Part shown: positions 23,320 through 30,987 of the stretch, piece by piece | How the letters are laid out: every line of letters begins with the position of its first letter | Position numbering within the stretch: position 1 is the first letter of the stretch | IMG/VR virus record: IMGVR_UViG_3300042879_002721 | Span: 1-35,179 of that record | DNA length: 35,179 nucleotides | Direction: 5' to 3' (one strand) | Origin: a virus | Made by a program: the position numbers and the translations under genes | Notes under the pieces: model-generated | Seen by the model: the letters and a program-made list of their open reading frames with translations, nothing else | Told to the model about the DNA's origin: nothing | Databases searched by the model: none

Positions 23320-23682
23320 ATGGCATTAACCAACAGCGTACTAATAACAGACAACGTAGCAGACACCCAAGTCAACCAACGCACGGCCACCACCGACACA
23401 GCAGAAAACGCATGGGTAGCAGCACAAGGCACAGGCAAGCGGATCTATCTCTTAGGTCTCGACTGGAGCGACGGGTCAGCTACGGTGATCACCATCAAGA
23501 GCGCAGCCGATACTATTGCAGTATTCGACTTAGCGGCCCACAGGGGCATTTCGGCCCCACTAACAATCCCCATCATGACGAATCTTAACGAAGCGCTAAA
23601 TATCACCACATCAGCAATTGGGGTACTTCGTATCGCGTGGACCACTGATCAAAGAATAGCCTATAAACTACGAGTAATCTAA
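23320..23682 (+). CDS. Small beta-rich virion-region protein
   Basis: A 120-residue beta-strand protein with a strong GGAGG ribosome site. Strands such as KRIYLLGLDWSDGSATVITI and LRIAWTTDQRIAYKLRVI are visible, with no signal or membrane segment. It has the look of a small jelly-roll attachment or tail-tip subunit. It precedes a similar-sized protein and the receptor-binding protein, so it may anchor the fibre to the tail. No family recognised. Confidence 0.6.
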   Translation: MALTNSVLITDNVADTQVNQRTATTDTAENAWVAAQGTGKRIYLLGLDWSDGSATVITIKSAADTIAVFDLAAHRGISAPLTIPIMTNLNEALNITTSAIGVLRIAWTTDQRIAYKLRVI

Positions 23683-24071
23683 TGGCAAGCGCAATTGAGA
23701 CCACAGAATCACGAGCTTTTTACGTTGCCGGGCAGAATATCGGTACAATTATCCAAACTTGTATAGAGTTTGATGATAGCTCAGATGTGACAATAGCCAC
23801 ACCGACCAGCCCGGAGTGCATCTTTTTGTTAGCGTACGACTATGCCGTAACGTCAGCCCACTCCCTGGTTTTTAAAAGCGGAACGGGTATCGTTAAGAGC
23901 TTGTCCTTTAGCGGGGCGACAAGTTTTGTTAGTGGCTATGTTAATACCGGATTATTATTTACCGGAGCAGGCGAAGCGCTTAAAGCATCTTTAACAACTC
24001 CAGGATATCTCACAACCTTTCACACCACATCGCACGAGCTAGCGGCGGCGTTTTTGAGAAAGAGCATATAA
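23682..24071 (+). CDS. Small beta-rich virion-region protein
   Basis: A 129-residue protein rich in Ser/Thr and small strands (ECIFLLAYDYAVTSAHSLVF, SGATSFVSGYVNTG). It begins on the stop of the previous gene (TAATG) and ends on the start of the receptor-binding protein, so the three are translationally coupled. It does not clearly resemble the preceding protein in sequence, though both seem to be all-beta. Probable fibre adaptor; function inferred from position only. Confidence 0.55.
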   Translation: MASAIETTESRAFYVAGQNIGTIIQTCIEFDDSSDVTIATPTSPECIFLLAYDYAVTSAHSLVFKSGTGIVKSLSFSGATSFVSGYVNTGLLFTGAGEALKASLTTPGYLTTFHTTSHELAAAFLRKSI

Positions 24072-26833
24072 TGACAAAGATTAATAGCCTCAACATTAGA
24101 ATTAGTGGAGCCGATCTCCGTGTTGAAACCGTCGATACTACTCCAGATTTTGCAGGGTTTGCGCCCTGGGTGGAATCGCTAACTTTAGCGCAATGGCAGA
24201 CAAATACCGGATTGACGGCGCTGCAATATATAAATGCTCAGGACAGTAAATCCGTAACGCTTGGCATCCCCGATTTTGCCGATGTAGTAGCGGATAAAAC
24301 CTCCAACAATCACGATATTGATTTCGATCCAGCAAGCAGACTGTTCAATCTTACGACTACTAACGGGATTTTGGCGGAGGTCTCAAACGGCTTTAACTCT
24401 ACAGTGTGTGCGAGCTTTACCGGGAACCCCGTATCAAATCCAATGATCCTTGCGTACTGCTTTCAGATTTCACGCACTCCGACAGCAACAGAAACGTTAA
24501 TGTCGTTTGGTGCTACCGCTTCAGACGTTTTTCGCAGCTTAGAAATTACGACGTCTCGCTACATCCAATACTCCTACAAGGACAACAGCGGAAATACGCT
24601 AACTAAAACAGGCTCTACGGTCATCCCTTTCGACAGAAAGATTATGGTCTTTTTGTTCCTCGAAAGAACAAAAGTGCGCGTGTTTTTGCACGATGGCGTA
24701 TCCTTAGATCACGATCTCGAAATAACTAACGAGGGCGCCTTTAACGTCTCATCAACCCTTGACATTCAGGCGATTAATTGCAAATCAGCTAACGGCGCTA
24801 TCAGCCAAGAGCGTACCAGCGGCTACTACTTCGGGCACGTACTGGCGGAAGCGGTAGCATTAAATACGTTTACGATTATCGAGCAGACCTGCGGCATGTT
24901 TGGCGTACCTTATGCCCTAACCGATGTCTCTACGCTTGACTCTGGTATCGTTAGCTTAATCCAAGGGCCGGGCGCGGGTAACTTAGCTACTCCAAAAGCC
25001 GACGTGGTGGACCTTGTAGCGGGTACTGTATTTACAGCTAATGGAACACTTCCAACAGCCGGAGACGGCAAGTTTCACAAAGCCATACAGCTAACTAACT
25101 TTACCTCAGCGATCTTTCTAAAAGCCACAACGCCCGCAGCGTGGGATTTGTTCGGCTCAAGCGCAGACTTCACACTAGCCTTGAGATATAAAACCGGCAC
25201 GCTTGACGCTTCAAACCGTACCATTTTACACTTCGGCGACAGTACGACACAATACTGGAAGCTCAGCCACAACAACGGCCCGATTTTATTTGTAGTTGAC
25301 GCATCGACAAAGGCAACATCAGCAACTTCGTTAGCTAGTGACACATGGTACACGATAATTCTAAAACGGGCCTCTAGTGTCGTAACGCTACAAGTAAACG
25401 GAGAAACCCCGGTAACGGCATCAGCTCCCGGCACTCGTAGCGTGGTGGGGCAAGCTTTTACATTAGGTGGTTCGTGGGCTACGTCCACAACTAGCCAGTT
25501 TCTAGGGCGTGGCTTGATTGATTGCATTGCCTTATACAATAGAGCACTTACGTCGGATGAGATTATCCAGCTACGCAAAGGAGAGGCAGGGCGAGACGGC
25601 TTCTTCTCTTACCTCTCCTCTGATATTTACGTTGATGGTGGCAGTAGCGTGGTGTACGAGTATAGAGGGCCGCAAATTGCAGCGACTAACAATAATGCCC
25701 TACCCTTAACCGGCGCGGTTGCTTCGGGGAACAGTGCAACCTACCTCAGCTTTAAATCGCCAAGATCGGGCATATTAAAGGCCGTGGATTTTTGGTGGAA
25801 GTCAAAGTCTACTGGGGTTTATGCAGCAGGAACGGGCGGTACATACACCTTAAGCGTGAGAACAGACAGTGCGGGGATTCCTTCATCAACAGTAGTGGCG
25901 CAAGTTACGGGGATTACGGGCTTTGACAGAGGCTCGACGAACGGCAATACAAGTCAAGATTTTAGAAGTCATACACTAACCCCAATAACCGGCGGCGGCG
26001 CGATTGTAGCGGGCACGCAATATCATCTTTGCATACTCAACACCGACGCCAGCCCGACAGCTAACTACATGTCACTTAACGGCTCAGCGGTATATAGCAA
26101 TAGCAGGTCTTTAAACCGCCCGACTATGGATAACTTTACAGACTTTGCTATGAGGCTGGGGAACGGCTACGGCGGCGGGGCGTTCAATAGCTACACGTCA
26201 GGAGTAACTACAGGCAATGCGGTAAACGTAACCTTCCACGTTGATACAGACAGCAGCGGAACGGCTGATTTCTGGTTTGGTAATCCATGGACGGATCCAG
26301 TATCCGGCAATTCAGGCGCCACATCGGTCCCTTTTAGTGGCGCAACTCGGATTCGGCAAAAACTACCGATAGCGGCAGGAGATAGCTTTACTATCACATC
26401 GGTGAACGTCGCACTCACTAGAATCGGGGCAAGCACGGGGGTCTCGTACCGCTTTTTGGCCTCTAACGGGACTACTGTGCTCGCAAGCGGGACAATCTCA
26501 GAGTCTAACTTTCCGTCCTTCGCGGCGCCTAGCAGCACATCAAATCCATCATGGGGCAAGGCGGTATTGTCCAGTCCGTTAGCAATAACAGGCGGGAACA
26601 CGTACTACCTCGAACTATGGGCCGCATCCGGTACGTATTACCCGAGCGTTATGAACCACCAGTCGCCGACCTACGGATCGTCAGCGATACAGGGGGCAAA
26701 TGGGACTCGCGGGGGGTGGTATGGTGGGGTAAACGGAATTTTGCAACGGAGCACTAACAGTGGCGCCTCATATGGTACGTATGACAGCGGGAAGAGGTGC
26801 TTAGCTTTCTATTTTGAGGTAACCGTACCTTAG
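24071..26833 (+). CDS. Receptor-binding tail fibre/spike with lectin-like domains
   Basis: A 920-residue all-beta protein and the longest gene. Residues about 75-280 look like one concanavalin/LamG-like sandwich (FDRKIMVFLFLERTKVRVFL and similar strands). Residues about 325-510 are a clearer LamG domain: FHKAIQLTNF, SADFTLALRYKT, SDTWYTIILKRASSVVTLQV and FLGRGLIDCIALYNRALTSD. Residues about 550-680 and 750-915 look like two further jelly-roll carbohydrate-binding modules (GGTYTLSVRTDSAGIPSSTV; ITGGNTYYLELWAA). No catalytic or pectate-lyase repeats are obvious, so it is more likely a binding fibre than an enzymatic spike. It should set the host range by binding surface glycans. Confidence 0.7.
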   Translation: MTKINSLNIRISGADLRVETVDTTPDFAGFAPWVESLTLAQWQTNTGLTALQYINAQDSKSVTLGIPDFADVVADKTSNNHDIDFDPASRLFNLTTTNGILAEVSNGFNSTVCASFTGNPVSNPMILAYCFQISRTPTATETLMSFGATASDVFRSLEITTSRYIQYSYKDNSGNTLTKTGSTVIPFDRKIMVFLFLERTKVRVFLHDGVSLDHDLEITNEGAFNVSSTLDIQAINCKSANGAISQERTSGYYFGHVLAEAVALNTFTIIEQTCGMFGVPYALTDVSTLDSGIVSLIQGPGAGNLATPKADVVDLVAGTVFTANGTLPTAGDGKFHKAIQLTNFTSAIFLKATTPAAWDLFGSSADFTLALRYKTGTLDASNRTILHFGDSTTQYWKLSHNNGPILFVVDASTKATSATSLASDTWYTIILKRASSVVTLQVNGETPVTASAPGTRSVVGQAFTLGGSWATSTTSQFLGRGLIDCIALYNRALTSDEIIQLRKGEAGRDGFFSYLSSDIYVDGGSSVVYEYRGPQIAATNNNALPLTGAVASGNSATYLSFKSPRSGILKAVDFWWKSKSTGVYAAGTGGTYTLSVRTDSAGIPSSTVVAQVTGITGFDRGSTNGNTSQDFRSHTLTPITGGGAIVAGTQYHLCILNTDASPTANYMSLNGSAVYSNSRSLNRPTMDNFTDFAMRLGNGYGGGAFNSYTSGVTTGNAVNVTFHVDTDSSGTADFWFGNPWTDPVSGNSGATSVPFSGATRIRQKLPIAAGDSFTITSVNVALTRIGASTGVSYRFLASNGTTVLASGTISESNFPSFAAPSSTSNPSWGKAVLSSPLAITGGNTYYLELWAASGTYYPSVMNHQSPTYGSSAIQGANGTRGGWYGGVNGILQRSTNSGASYGTYDSGKRCLAFYFEVTVP

Positions 26834-26881
26834 ATTAAGCAGTTTATTTTTGCAGTTACTTTTTATTTAAAGAGGATTGTT

Positions 26882-27259
26882 ATGAGCAGAGAACTAGTTA
26901 TCAGCCGCATTCGGGATTTCTTCACAGAAGCTTTAGCGGCGGATGTTTTTCCTCTCGAAGAGTCTATCCGATTCTGCAGGGAGCTTGAACCGCTACTTGT
27001 TGAGACCTCCACCCTAGAAGCTAGAAGCGTGGCCCTGAGTAATCAAATCACTGGGTTCTTGACTAAATACCCTGCTACAGACAAGCCAGACTATCGCGAA
27101 CTACCGACGCTGAAAGTAGAAGTGGCGAAGGTGCAAGCGGACCTCGAAGCCGCAAAGCTCAAAATCGCCAAGCTCGAAGCGGAGAGGATCGTAATAGTCG
27201 AGAAAATTAAGGAAGGACCGATTATTGAACCAGTAGTTGAGCCCGAGCCTGTAGTATGA
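26882..27259 (+). CDS. Coiled-coil hypothetical protein
   Basis: A 125-residue protein; residues about 45-112 form a strong coiled coil (KVEVAKVQADLEAAKLKIAK). It ends in a Pro/Glu/Val tail (EPVVEPEPVV). No signal peptide or membrane segment. AAAGAGG ribosome site after a 48-bp gap. It opens the small-gene cluster leading to the endolysin, so it may be a lysis-timing or tail accessory protein. Not recognised. Confidence 0.65.
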   Translation: MSRELVISRIRDFFTEALAADVFPLEESIRFCRELEPLLVETSTLEARSVALSNQITGFLTKYPATDKPDYRELPTLKVEVAKVQADLEAAKLKIAKLEAERIVIVEKIKEGPIIEPVVEPEPVV

Positions 27260-27447
27260 AGATCCACCTAGAATTTGAGCCTCATGAGCAACAGGAAGTA
27301 ATCGACTACCTGCAAGCGCAAGACGAAGCCGCTATCCTGCATGACCTTCGGGGCTCTATTCGCCGCATTTTGAAGCACTCGGATGATGAGGAACTGATTA
27401 AGTGTGCAGAGTGGGCAAGGGTTGAATTGGAGAAATTGGAGGATTAA
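27256..27447 (+). CDS. Small helical acidic hypothetical protein
   Basis: A 63-residue protein, ATGA-coupled to the upstream gene and TAATG-coupled to the endolysin. The N-terminal strand HLEFEPHEQQ is followed by two or three amphipathic helices rich in Glu and Asp. No cysteine pairs, signal or transmembrane segment. Unknown function; its tight coupling suggests co-expression with lysis proteins. Confidence 0.65.
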   Translation: MKIHLEFEPHEQQEVIDYLQAQDEAAILHDLRGSIRRILKHSDDEELIKCAEWARVELEKLED

Positions 27448-27983
27448 TGGCGAAACCCCTTCTACACGGCTTAACGCTAGAAAAGTGGCGACTGATACAG
27501 CAAGCGGCGGTAGTCCTTGAAGTACCAGCTTTGCACTTGGCGGCGGTAATAGCCTTTGAGACAGGGGAGAGTTTTAGCTCCCAAGTCGCTAACCCCCTAT
27601 CGGGCGCCGTAGGATTGATACAATTCACACCCATGGGCTACGAGTCGATCAAGGGGCGTGGCTACAGCTACAGAGACCTGCGGTTAATGACTTTCGAGGA
27701 GCAGCTACTCGGGCCGGTCATTGATTATCTGATAGCTAACAAGGCAGTAGGACGCAAAGAGCTTGCAGACCTCTATATGGCAGTCCTAGCCCCGCGATTC
27801 GTGACTAGGCCCGTGGAATCTGTGCTGTACCGGGCGCCCAATAAATCGTATACTCAGAATAAGGGCCTTGACGATGCGAAAAAAGGCTATATTACAAAAG
27901 CTGATGCGGCGCAGGAGGTTTTAAAGAAGCTTGAAAGAGTGAAGGCAAGAGTTAAAAAATTGGAGGCAACATGTCAAAGTTAG
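27447..27983 (+). CDS. Lysozyme/transglycosylase-like endolysin
   Basis: A 178-residue protein with the lysozyme-like (SLT/goose-type) core AAVIAFETGESFSSQVANP, then LSGAVGLIQFTPMG. Glu38 in FETG is the likely catalytic acid, and the GLIQF segment is typical of this superfamily. The C-terminal 30 residues are Lys-rich and helical (EVLKKLERVKARVKKLEATC). No signal peptide, so it would need a holin. It cleaves peptidoglycan at the end of infection, or acts as a virion-associated muralytic enzyme during entry. Strong GGAGG ribosome site. Confidence 0.8.
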   Translation: MAKPLLHGLTLEKWRLIQQAAVVLEVPALHLAAVIAFETGESFSSQVANPLSGAVGLIQFTPMGYESIKGRGYSYRDLRLMTFEEQLLGPVIDYLIANKAVGRKELADLYMAVLAPRFVTRPVESVLYRAPNKSYTQNKGLDDAKKGYITKADAAQEVLKKLERVKARVKKLEATCQS

Positions 27984-28144
27984 AGATCGGCTTAGTGCTA
28001 CAAGTAATCAGTTTTCTCGAAGGCATTTGGGAAACATTTAACGACGGCGATAGAAGCGACGACTTTGACGATGGAGTTAAGTCTCTAAAGCGGGCGTTCC
28101 GGTTTAGCGATGACTGTGAACATAAAGAAGAGAAGGAAGAGTAA
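27971..28144 (+). CDS. 57-residue hypothetical protein after endolysin
   Basis: A short frame overlapping the endolysin end by 13 bases, with GGAGG 5 bp before its ATG. The N-terminus is mildly hydrophobic (LEIGLVLQVISFLEGIW), possibly an amphipathic membrane-surface helix; the rest is acidic (DGDRSDDFDDGVK, ending KEEKEE). Possible lysis-accessory or holin-regulating peptide, not recognised. Confidence 0.6.
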   Translation: MSKLEIGLVLQVISFLEGIWETFNDGDRSDDFDDGVKSLKRAFRFSDDCEHKEEKEE

Positions 28145-28145
28145 C

Positions 28146-28250
28146 ATGTTAGCGAACACCGGTACCCTACCCCCTCGGCTTGTCTACCTCGGCCTTTACG
28201 ACAGCGGCCAAGCTGGGGTTTTGCCTATACAGATTTGGGTGATGCGATGA
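28146..28250 (+). CDS. 34-residue hypothetical peptide
   Basis: A tiny frame starting 1 bp after the previous stop and ending in an ATGA overlap with the next gene, with GGAAGAG upstream. It encodes a hydrophobic, Pro/Gly/Leu-rich peptide with no clear membrane helix. The strict coupling on both sides is the main support; it may simply serve to carry ribosomes to the next start. Confidence 0.4.
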   Translation: MLANTGTLPPRLVYLGLYDSGQAGVLPIQIWVMR

Positions 28251-28534
28251 ATTTAAGCGTAGGCGATATTACAGGACATCTCGAATCAATCGGGCAGTTA
28301 ATAATCGCCCTTGGATCGCTCGGATTGTTTGGCAAAATTTGGCAGGGTGTCGGGTTGCTGAAGAACATTGAACTAGAAGTCCGCAGCATCCAGACGCGGA
28401 TCTCTACTGTTGATTTCCGGATCACAACAGTCGAGAAATTCATGTCCGAATCTCAGAGAGATAGGGAGGGGTTGCATATTGCAATAGAAGCCCTCGAGCG
28501 TAGAGTTGCCACGCTCGAAGATCGGGAAGGTTAA
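28247..28534 (+). CDS. Membrane-anchored coiled-coil protein, holin or spanin-like candidate
   Basis: A 95-residue protein started at ATG 28247 (ATGA overlap) rather than TTG 28235. Residues about 14-35 are a hydrophobic segment (QLIIALGSLGLFGKIWQGVG). Residues 38-95 are a coiled coil (IQTRISTVDFRITTVEKF, then ALERRVATLED). One membrane helix followed by a coiled coil next to the endolysin is the layout of an inner-membrane spanin, while a short holin is the alternative. No second component is adjacent on the same strand. It is the last gene of the late block. Confidence 0.6.
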   Translation: MNLSVGDITGHLESIGQLIIALGSLGLFGKIWQGVGLLKNIELEVRSIQTRISTVDFRITTVEKFMSESQRDREGLHIAIEALERRVATLEDREG

Positions 28535-28564
28535 TCTTCTTTCTTATTCTCCTAGCAAGAAGAT
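28534..28564. terminator. Possible weak bidirectional terminator between convergent genes
   Basis: ATCTTCTT (28534-28541) and AAGAAGAT (28557-28564) are perfect 8-bp inverted repeats between the convergent genes ending at 28534 and 28544. The stem is AT-rich and has no clear U-tract, so its strength is doubtful. Confidence 0.3.
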
Positions 28565-28783
28565 AGCCTTCACAGGTCGTTCGTCATCATCGCTGTAATA
28601 ATCTTCATCGTCTTCGGGTTCGCCGATATCTCCCGGCGAATAATCGTTACCGTCAAGAACGTGCCAACCTATTACGATGTTGACCACTTCGTACGCGTGC
28701 CCAACTCCCAACTCTTGCCCGTGTAAAACTTCCGCATCTTGCGGCAGCTTTCTCAGCTTCTTAATCAACTCTTTAACTTTCAT
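28544..28783 (-). CDS. Conserved small acidic phage protein (MKVKELIKKLRKLPQDAEV type)
   Basis: A 79-residue protein whose opening matches a widespread small phage and bacterial family: KVKELIKKLRKLPQDAEV, then a strand-rich core and an Asp/Glu-rich tail (DDEDYYSDDDE). The family has no established function that I know. The acidic tail could mimic DNA, but that is speculation. It overlaps the upstream 58-codon gene by ATGA. Last gene of the leftward block. Confidence 0.75.
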   Translation of the reverse strand: MKVKELIKKLRKLPQDAEVLHGQELGVGHAYEVVNIVIGWHVLDGNDYSPGDIGEPEDDEDYYSDDDERPVKAIFLLGE

Positions 28784-28956
28784 TCCGTCCCCTTTATATC
28801 TTTAGCCTTGTAGAATTTCTTGACTACCTTCAACAGCGCCTTGACATTCTTTATCGGAATAGACTTATCCGATTCGGAGATCTCCTTTTCGATTAGTTGG
28901 ATCAGTTTAAACATCTTCAACATTGTCGTAGTATCGGTTTCAATCAGTTCTTTCAT
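28780..28956 (-). CDS. 58-residue helical hypothetical protein
   Basis: A short, mostly helical Lys/Glu/Leu-rich protein (EKEISESDKSIPIKN, ALLKVVKKFYKAK). It starts inside the end of the lipoprotein gene (17-base overlap), with GGAG about 10 bp upstream, and ends ATGA-coupled to the next gene. No domain is recognised. The overlaps on both sides and the plausible ribosome site support it as real. Confidence 0.6.
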   Translation of the reverse strand: MKELIETDTTTMLKMFKLIQLIEKEISESDKSIPIKNVKALLKVVKKFYKAKDIKGTE

Positions 28957-29401
28957 TGTTCATAATCTCCAATTTACATTCGCCAAACTTCACGATCCAC
29001 TTTGCCTTTGGGTTAAGGCTCAACGGGCCTTTATAGTGCGAACGCTCTCCTATGCCGTCCGGATTCGCACAAGCATTAAACGGCAACTTCTCGCACTTCT
29101 TAACCGTACAAACTTCCACAGATTCAAACGTCCGAATATCACCACTCAGCAGAAAGGCAAAATTCTTCGGGTTCGTGTCAGACCGCTTAAACAGCGTGCC
29201 TCCTTTGCCATCGCCAAAGATTGCAGACTTGCAAGACTTCAAAGGCGCATGAGGGGCGCACCTATTTGCTGGCGTCGGCAAGATGGTAGGTGCTTCTCCT
29301 ATCGTCGGCGTAGGAGTAGGCACCGGCGTAGGCGGCTTACTCGGCGACTCTGGGAGGGGACAGCCGGTTAAGAGTAGGCTAGTCAGTAGTAGTTTCTTCA
29401 T
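28940..29401 (-). CDS. Proline-rich lipoprotein
   Basis: A 153-residue predicted lipoprotein. The signal peptide is KKLLLTSLLLTG with the lipobox LTGC (Cys14). Residues 15-45 are a Pro/Thr spacer (PSKPPTPVPTPTPT), followed by a compact domain with about six Cys (CAPHAPLKSCKS, CTVKKCEK, NAC, GEC) that could form disulphides. It should be acylated and anchored facing the periplasm. Phage lipoproteins of this sort act in superinfection exclusion or, when short and Pro-rich, as outer-membrane spanins; this one is long for a spanin. Leftward block, next to a secreted nuclease gene. Confidence 0.75.
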   Translation of the reverse strand: MKKLLLTSLLLTGCPLPESPSKPPTPVPTPTPTIGEAPTILPTPANRCAPHAPLKSCKSAIFGDGKGGTLFKRSDTNPKNFAFLLSGDIRTFESVEVCTVKKCEKLPFNACANPDGIGERSHYKGPLSLNPKAKWIVKFGECKLEIMNNERTD

Positions 29402-29670
29402 TTGCGCCCTTTCGGTTTATTTAATTCACTTTCCGCTATTTCCGCCATCTCCCTTATTGGCACCTCCTCTATTCCGCTATCATCAAAAAGCACATCTCCG
29501 TATTCCCTCATAGCCTGCACTACCTTTGCCCACACATCATGATTGCCGACAACAGAGATAGTGCAGCACCAATCAAGATCCTCGTTCAGTGTCCAAATAT
29601 GGCCGTTTTCTTGACAGCCGGAGCATCGGCAAGAGGCTCTGACAATTTTAATTTTAGGTTTCACTTCCAT
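29398..29670 (-). CDS. Hypothetical Cys-rich small protein
   Basis: A 90-residue protein with an N-terminal CRCSGC cluster and a WCC pair (positions about 14-19 and 34-36), which may bind zinc. The remainder is helical and acidic (VPIREMAEIAESELNKPK). It overlaps the start of the lipoprotein gene by ATGA. No signal peptide, so it is probably cytoplasmic. Not recognised. Confidence 0.6.
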   Translation of the reverse strand: MEVKPKIKIVRASCRCSGCQENGHIWTLNEDLDWCCTISVVGNHDVWAKVVQAMREYGDVLFDDSGIEEVPIREMAEIAESELNKPKGRK

Positions 29671-30104
29671 CCCTTTCCCTTCAAAGCATTCCGTTGTTTC
29701 TTCGTCAGTAGCCCGTCATACTTCGTGCTCGGGTACCGCTTCCTCATCTCCACATTCAAGCAGCCCTTTTGGCTCTCCACTAGTCCCAAGGTTCGCCCGT
29801 AGCGGTCTTTTCCGAACCGCTCGATAGTCACGTAGTTACCGGCCAATTCAACAAGCTCGCTCGATGCTTGCTTGTATTTGCCTTCTCCCCTTTCGGGAGT
29901 ATCAACGCCTATTAACCGCACCGTCTCCACATTCGGATCGCGAGCGGGGCAGAGGATCTTGATTGTATCGCCATCCACCCCCCGCACTACGACACACTCA
30001 AACGGCTGGCCAAATGCTACTTTGGCCAGCCCGATCCACATCACTAAGCACAATAGAATCGAGAAAAACCGCAACATCACAGTCGTGCAATGCTCAGTGT
30101 CCAT
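29661..30104 (-). CDS. Secreted thermonuclease (SNase-like)
   Basis: A 147-residue protein with an N-terminal signal sequence (LRFFSILLCLVMWIGLAKVA, likely cut near AFG/QP) and a full SNase core: VRGVDGDTIKI (metal-binding Asp), VRLIGVDTPE (Arg, Asp-Thr and Glu matching SNase R35, D40-T41, E43) and DRYGRTLG (the R87 equivalent). All key residues are present, so an active Ca-dependent nuclease in the periplasm or outside the cell is expected. ATG 30104 has a GGAG ribosome site; the later ATG at 30077 has none. A role in scavenging, or in destroying incoming competitor DNA, is possible but unproven. It is adjacent to the lipoprotein gene in the same operon. Confidence 0.88.
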   Translation of the reverse strand: MDTEHCTTVMLRFFSILLCLVMWIGLAKVAFGQPFECVVVRGVDGDTIKILCPARDPNVETVRLIGVDTPERGEGKYKQASSELVELAGNYVTIERFGKDRYGRTLGLVESQKGCLNVEMRKRYPSTKYDGLLTKKQRNALKGKGWK

Positions 30105-30387
30105 TCAGCTCCTTTAACTTATGTTTCAACATCTTTAGCGTCCATTGCTTGTCAAGGTTCAGGGCTTCACAAACTTGCGAAAAGCTATAGCCGTCCTCGT
30201 CCTTTAAAAACCAGCTCAAGGCTTTCTGCCTCCAATTTTCCAGATCCTTGACCGACCCCGAGTGTGTTTCATGTTCCATCACGTCCTTAATAGCCCTTTT
30301 CAAGACTTCAAAAGCTAGCACCTGTTCCGGACTCAACTGCGCCTGTGAGAAATTTCCGTTTGTTATCTTGTTAAAATCAAACCTCAT
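30094..30387 (-). CDS. Hypothetical protein with C-terminal helix-turn-helix-like segment
   Basis: A 97-residue protein; ATG 30387 is preceded by GGGGAGGGGAGCA, a strong ribosome site. It is helical, with LSPEQVLAFEVLKRAIKDVM and a C-terminal YSFSQVCEALNLDKQWTLKM that resembles a helix-turn-helix seen in small phage DNA-binding proteins. Possible regulator; overlaps the nuclease gene by 11 bp. Confidence 0.65.
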   Translation of the reverse strand: MRFDFNKITNGNFSQAQLSPEQVLAFEVLKRAIKDVMEHETHSGSVKDLENWRQKALSWFLKDEDGYSFSQVCEALNLDKQWTLKMLKHKLKELNGH

Positions 30388-30749
30388 TGCTCCCCTCCCC
30401 AACTCATTGTTTCTCTTTCCGACATTCGATGTAACATCCTCCCATCCTCTGACCAGACCATTTTGCTTGACGGCTCAGGCGTAACACTCGCTACATTATG
30501 CACAGCCTTTATCGGCTCGTCACTCCTAAACTTTACTTCAATAACATCGCCATTTGCCCGTTTTACCGACACTTCACGGGCGATAGTGGCGTAGGCTCGC
30601 AAGTCGTTTAATAAGTCGTCCATTAGTTCCGGCAGTATGTCGGAGTCTTCGTCTTCTGCTTCATCCTCTACCGCCACGGATGGACGGCGGGAGATAAGAC
30701 AAGCGAAACCGAAGATGCCAAGAATTGTGTAGATCGCTTCAGGTTCCAT
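30384..30749 (-). CDS. Single-pass membrane protein, acidic
   Basis: A 121-residue protein; I choose the ATG at 30749 rather than the upstream frame start at 30797, because GGGAGATGG lies about 10 bp upstream. Residues about 6-23 form a membrane segment (AIYTILGIFGFACLIS). It is followed by an acidic linker (EDEAEDEDSD), then helical and strand segments. It overlaps the upstream gene by 11 bp and the next by ATGA. Function unknown; the topology is that of a small inner-membrane phage protein. Confidence 0.6.
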   Translation of the reverse strand: MEPEAIYTILGIFGFACLISRRPSVAVEDEAEDEDSDILPELMDDLLNDLRAYATIAREVSVKRANGDVIEVKFRSDEPIKAVHNVASVTPEPSSKMVWSEDGRMLHRMSERETMSWGGEQ

Positions 30750-30987
30750 ATAAATCCATCTCCCAATGTCCAGCCCTATCGTTCCACTGGAAACCACGGA
30801 GCTTTAGTTTATGTCGCACGTGGTACGTGTTAGGACCAGACGCTACAAACTTTCCGTCGGTATACTTAACATCGATAAAAACCTTCTCGTTTCCCGTGAT
30901 CTCTACGCAAGCCTCAGCAAGTTCTTCCTGAATCGCGCTTGCTAGCTTCTTGTGCTTCTTTGCCGCGATTATTTGTTTGGCATCCAT
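30739..30987 (-). CDS. Hypothetical protein with LKxRGFQW C-terminal motif
   Basis: An 82-residue protein. The basic helical N-terminus (KHKKLASAIQEELAEA) leads to a strand-rich C-terminus, VRHKLKLRGFQWNDRAGHWE, which resembles the L-K-x-R-G-F-x-W motif found in small plasmid and phage proteins. It touches the upstream gene (1-bp overlap) and overlaps the downstream one. Function unknown. Confidence 0.6.
   Translation of the reverse strand: MDAKQIIAAKKHKKLASAIQEELAEACVEITGNEKVFIDVKYTDGKFVASGPNTYHVRHKLKLRGFQWNDRAGHWEMDLYGT

Noticed and set aside
24071-26833. Diversity-generating retroelement acting on the receptor-binding protein
   Set aside because: No reverse transcriptase gene, no template/variable repeat pair and no accessory gene were found.
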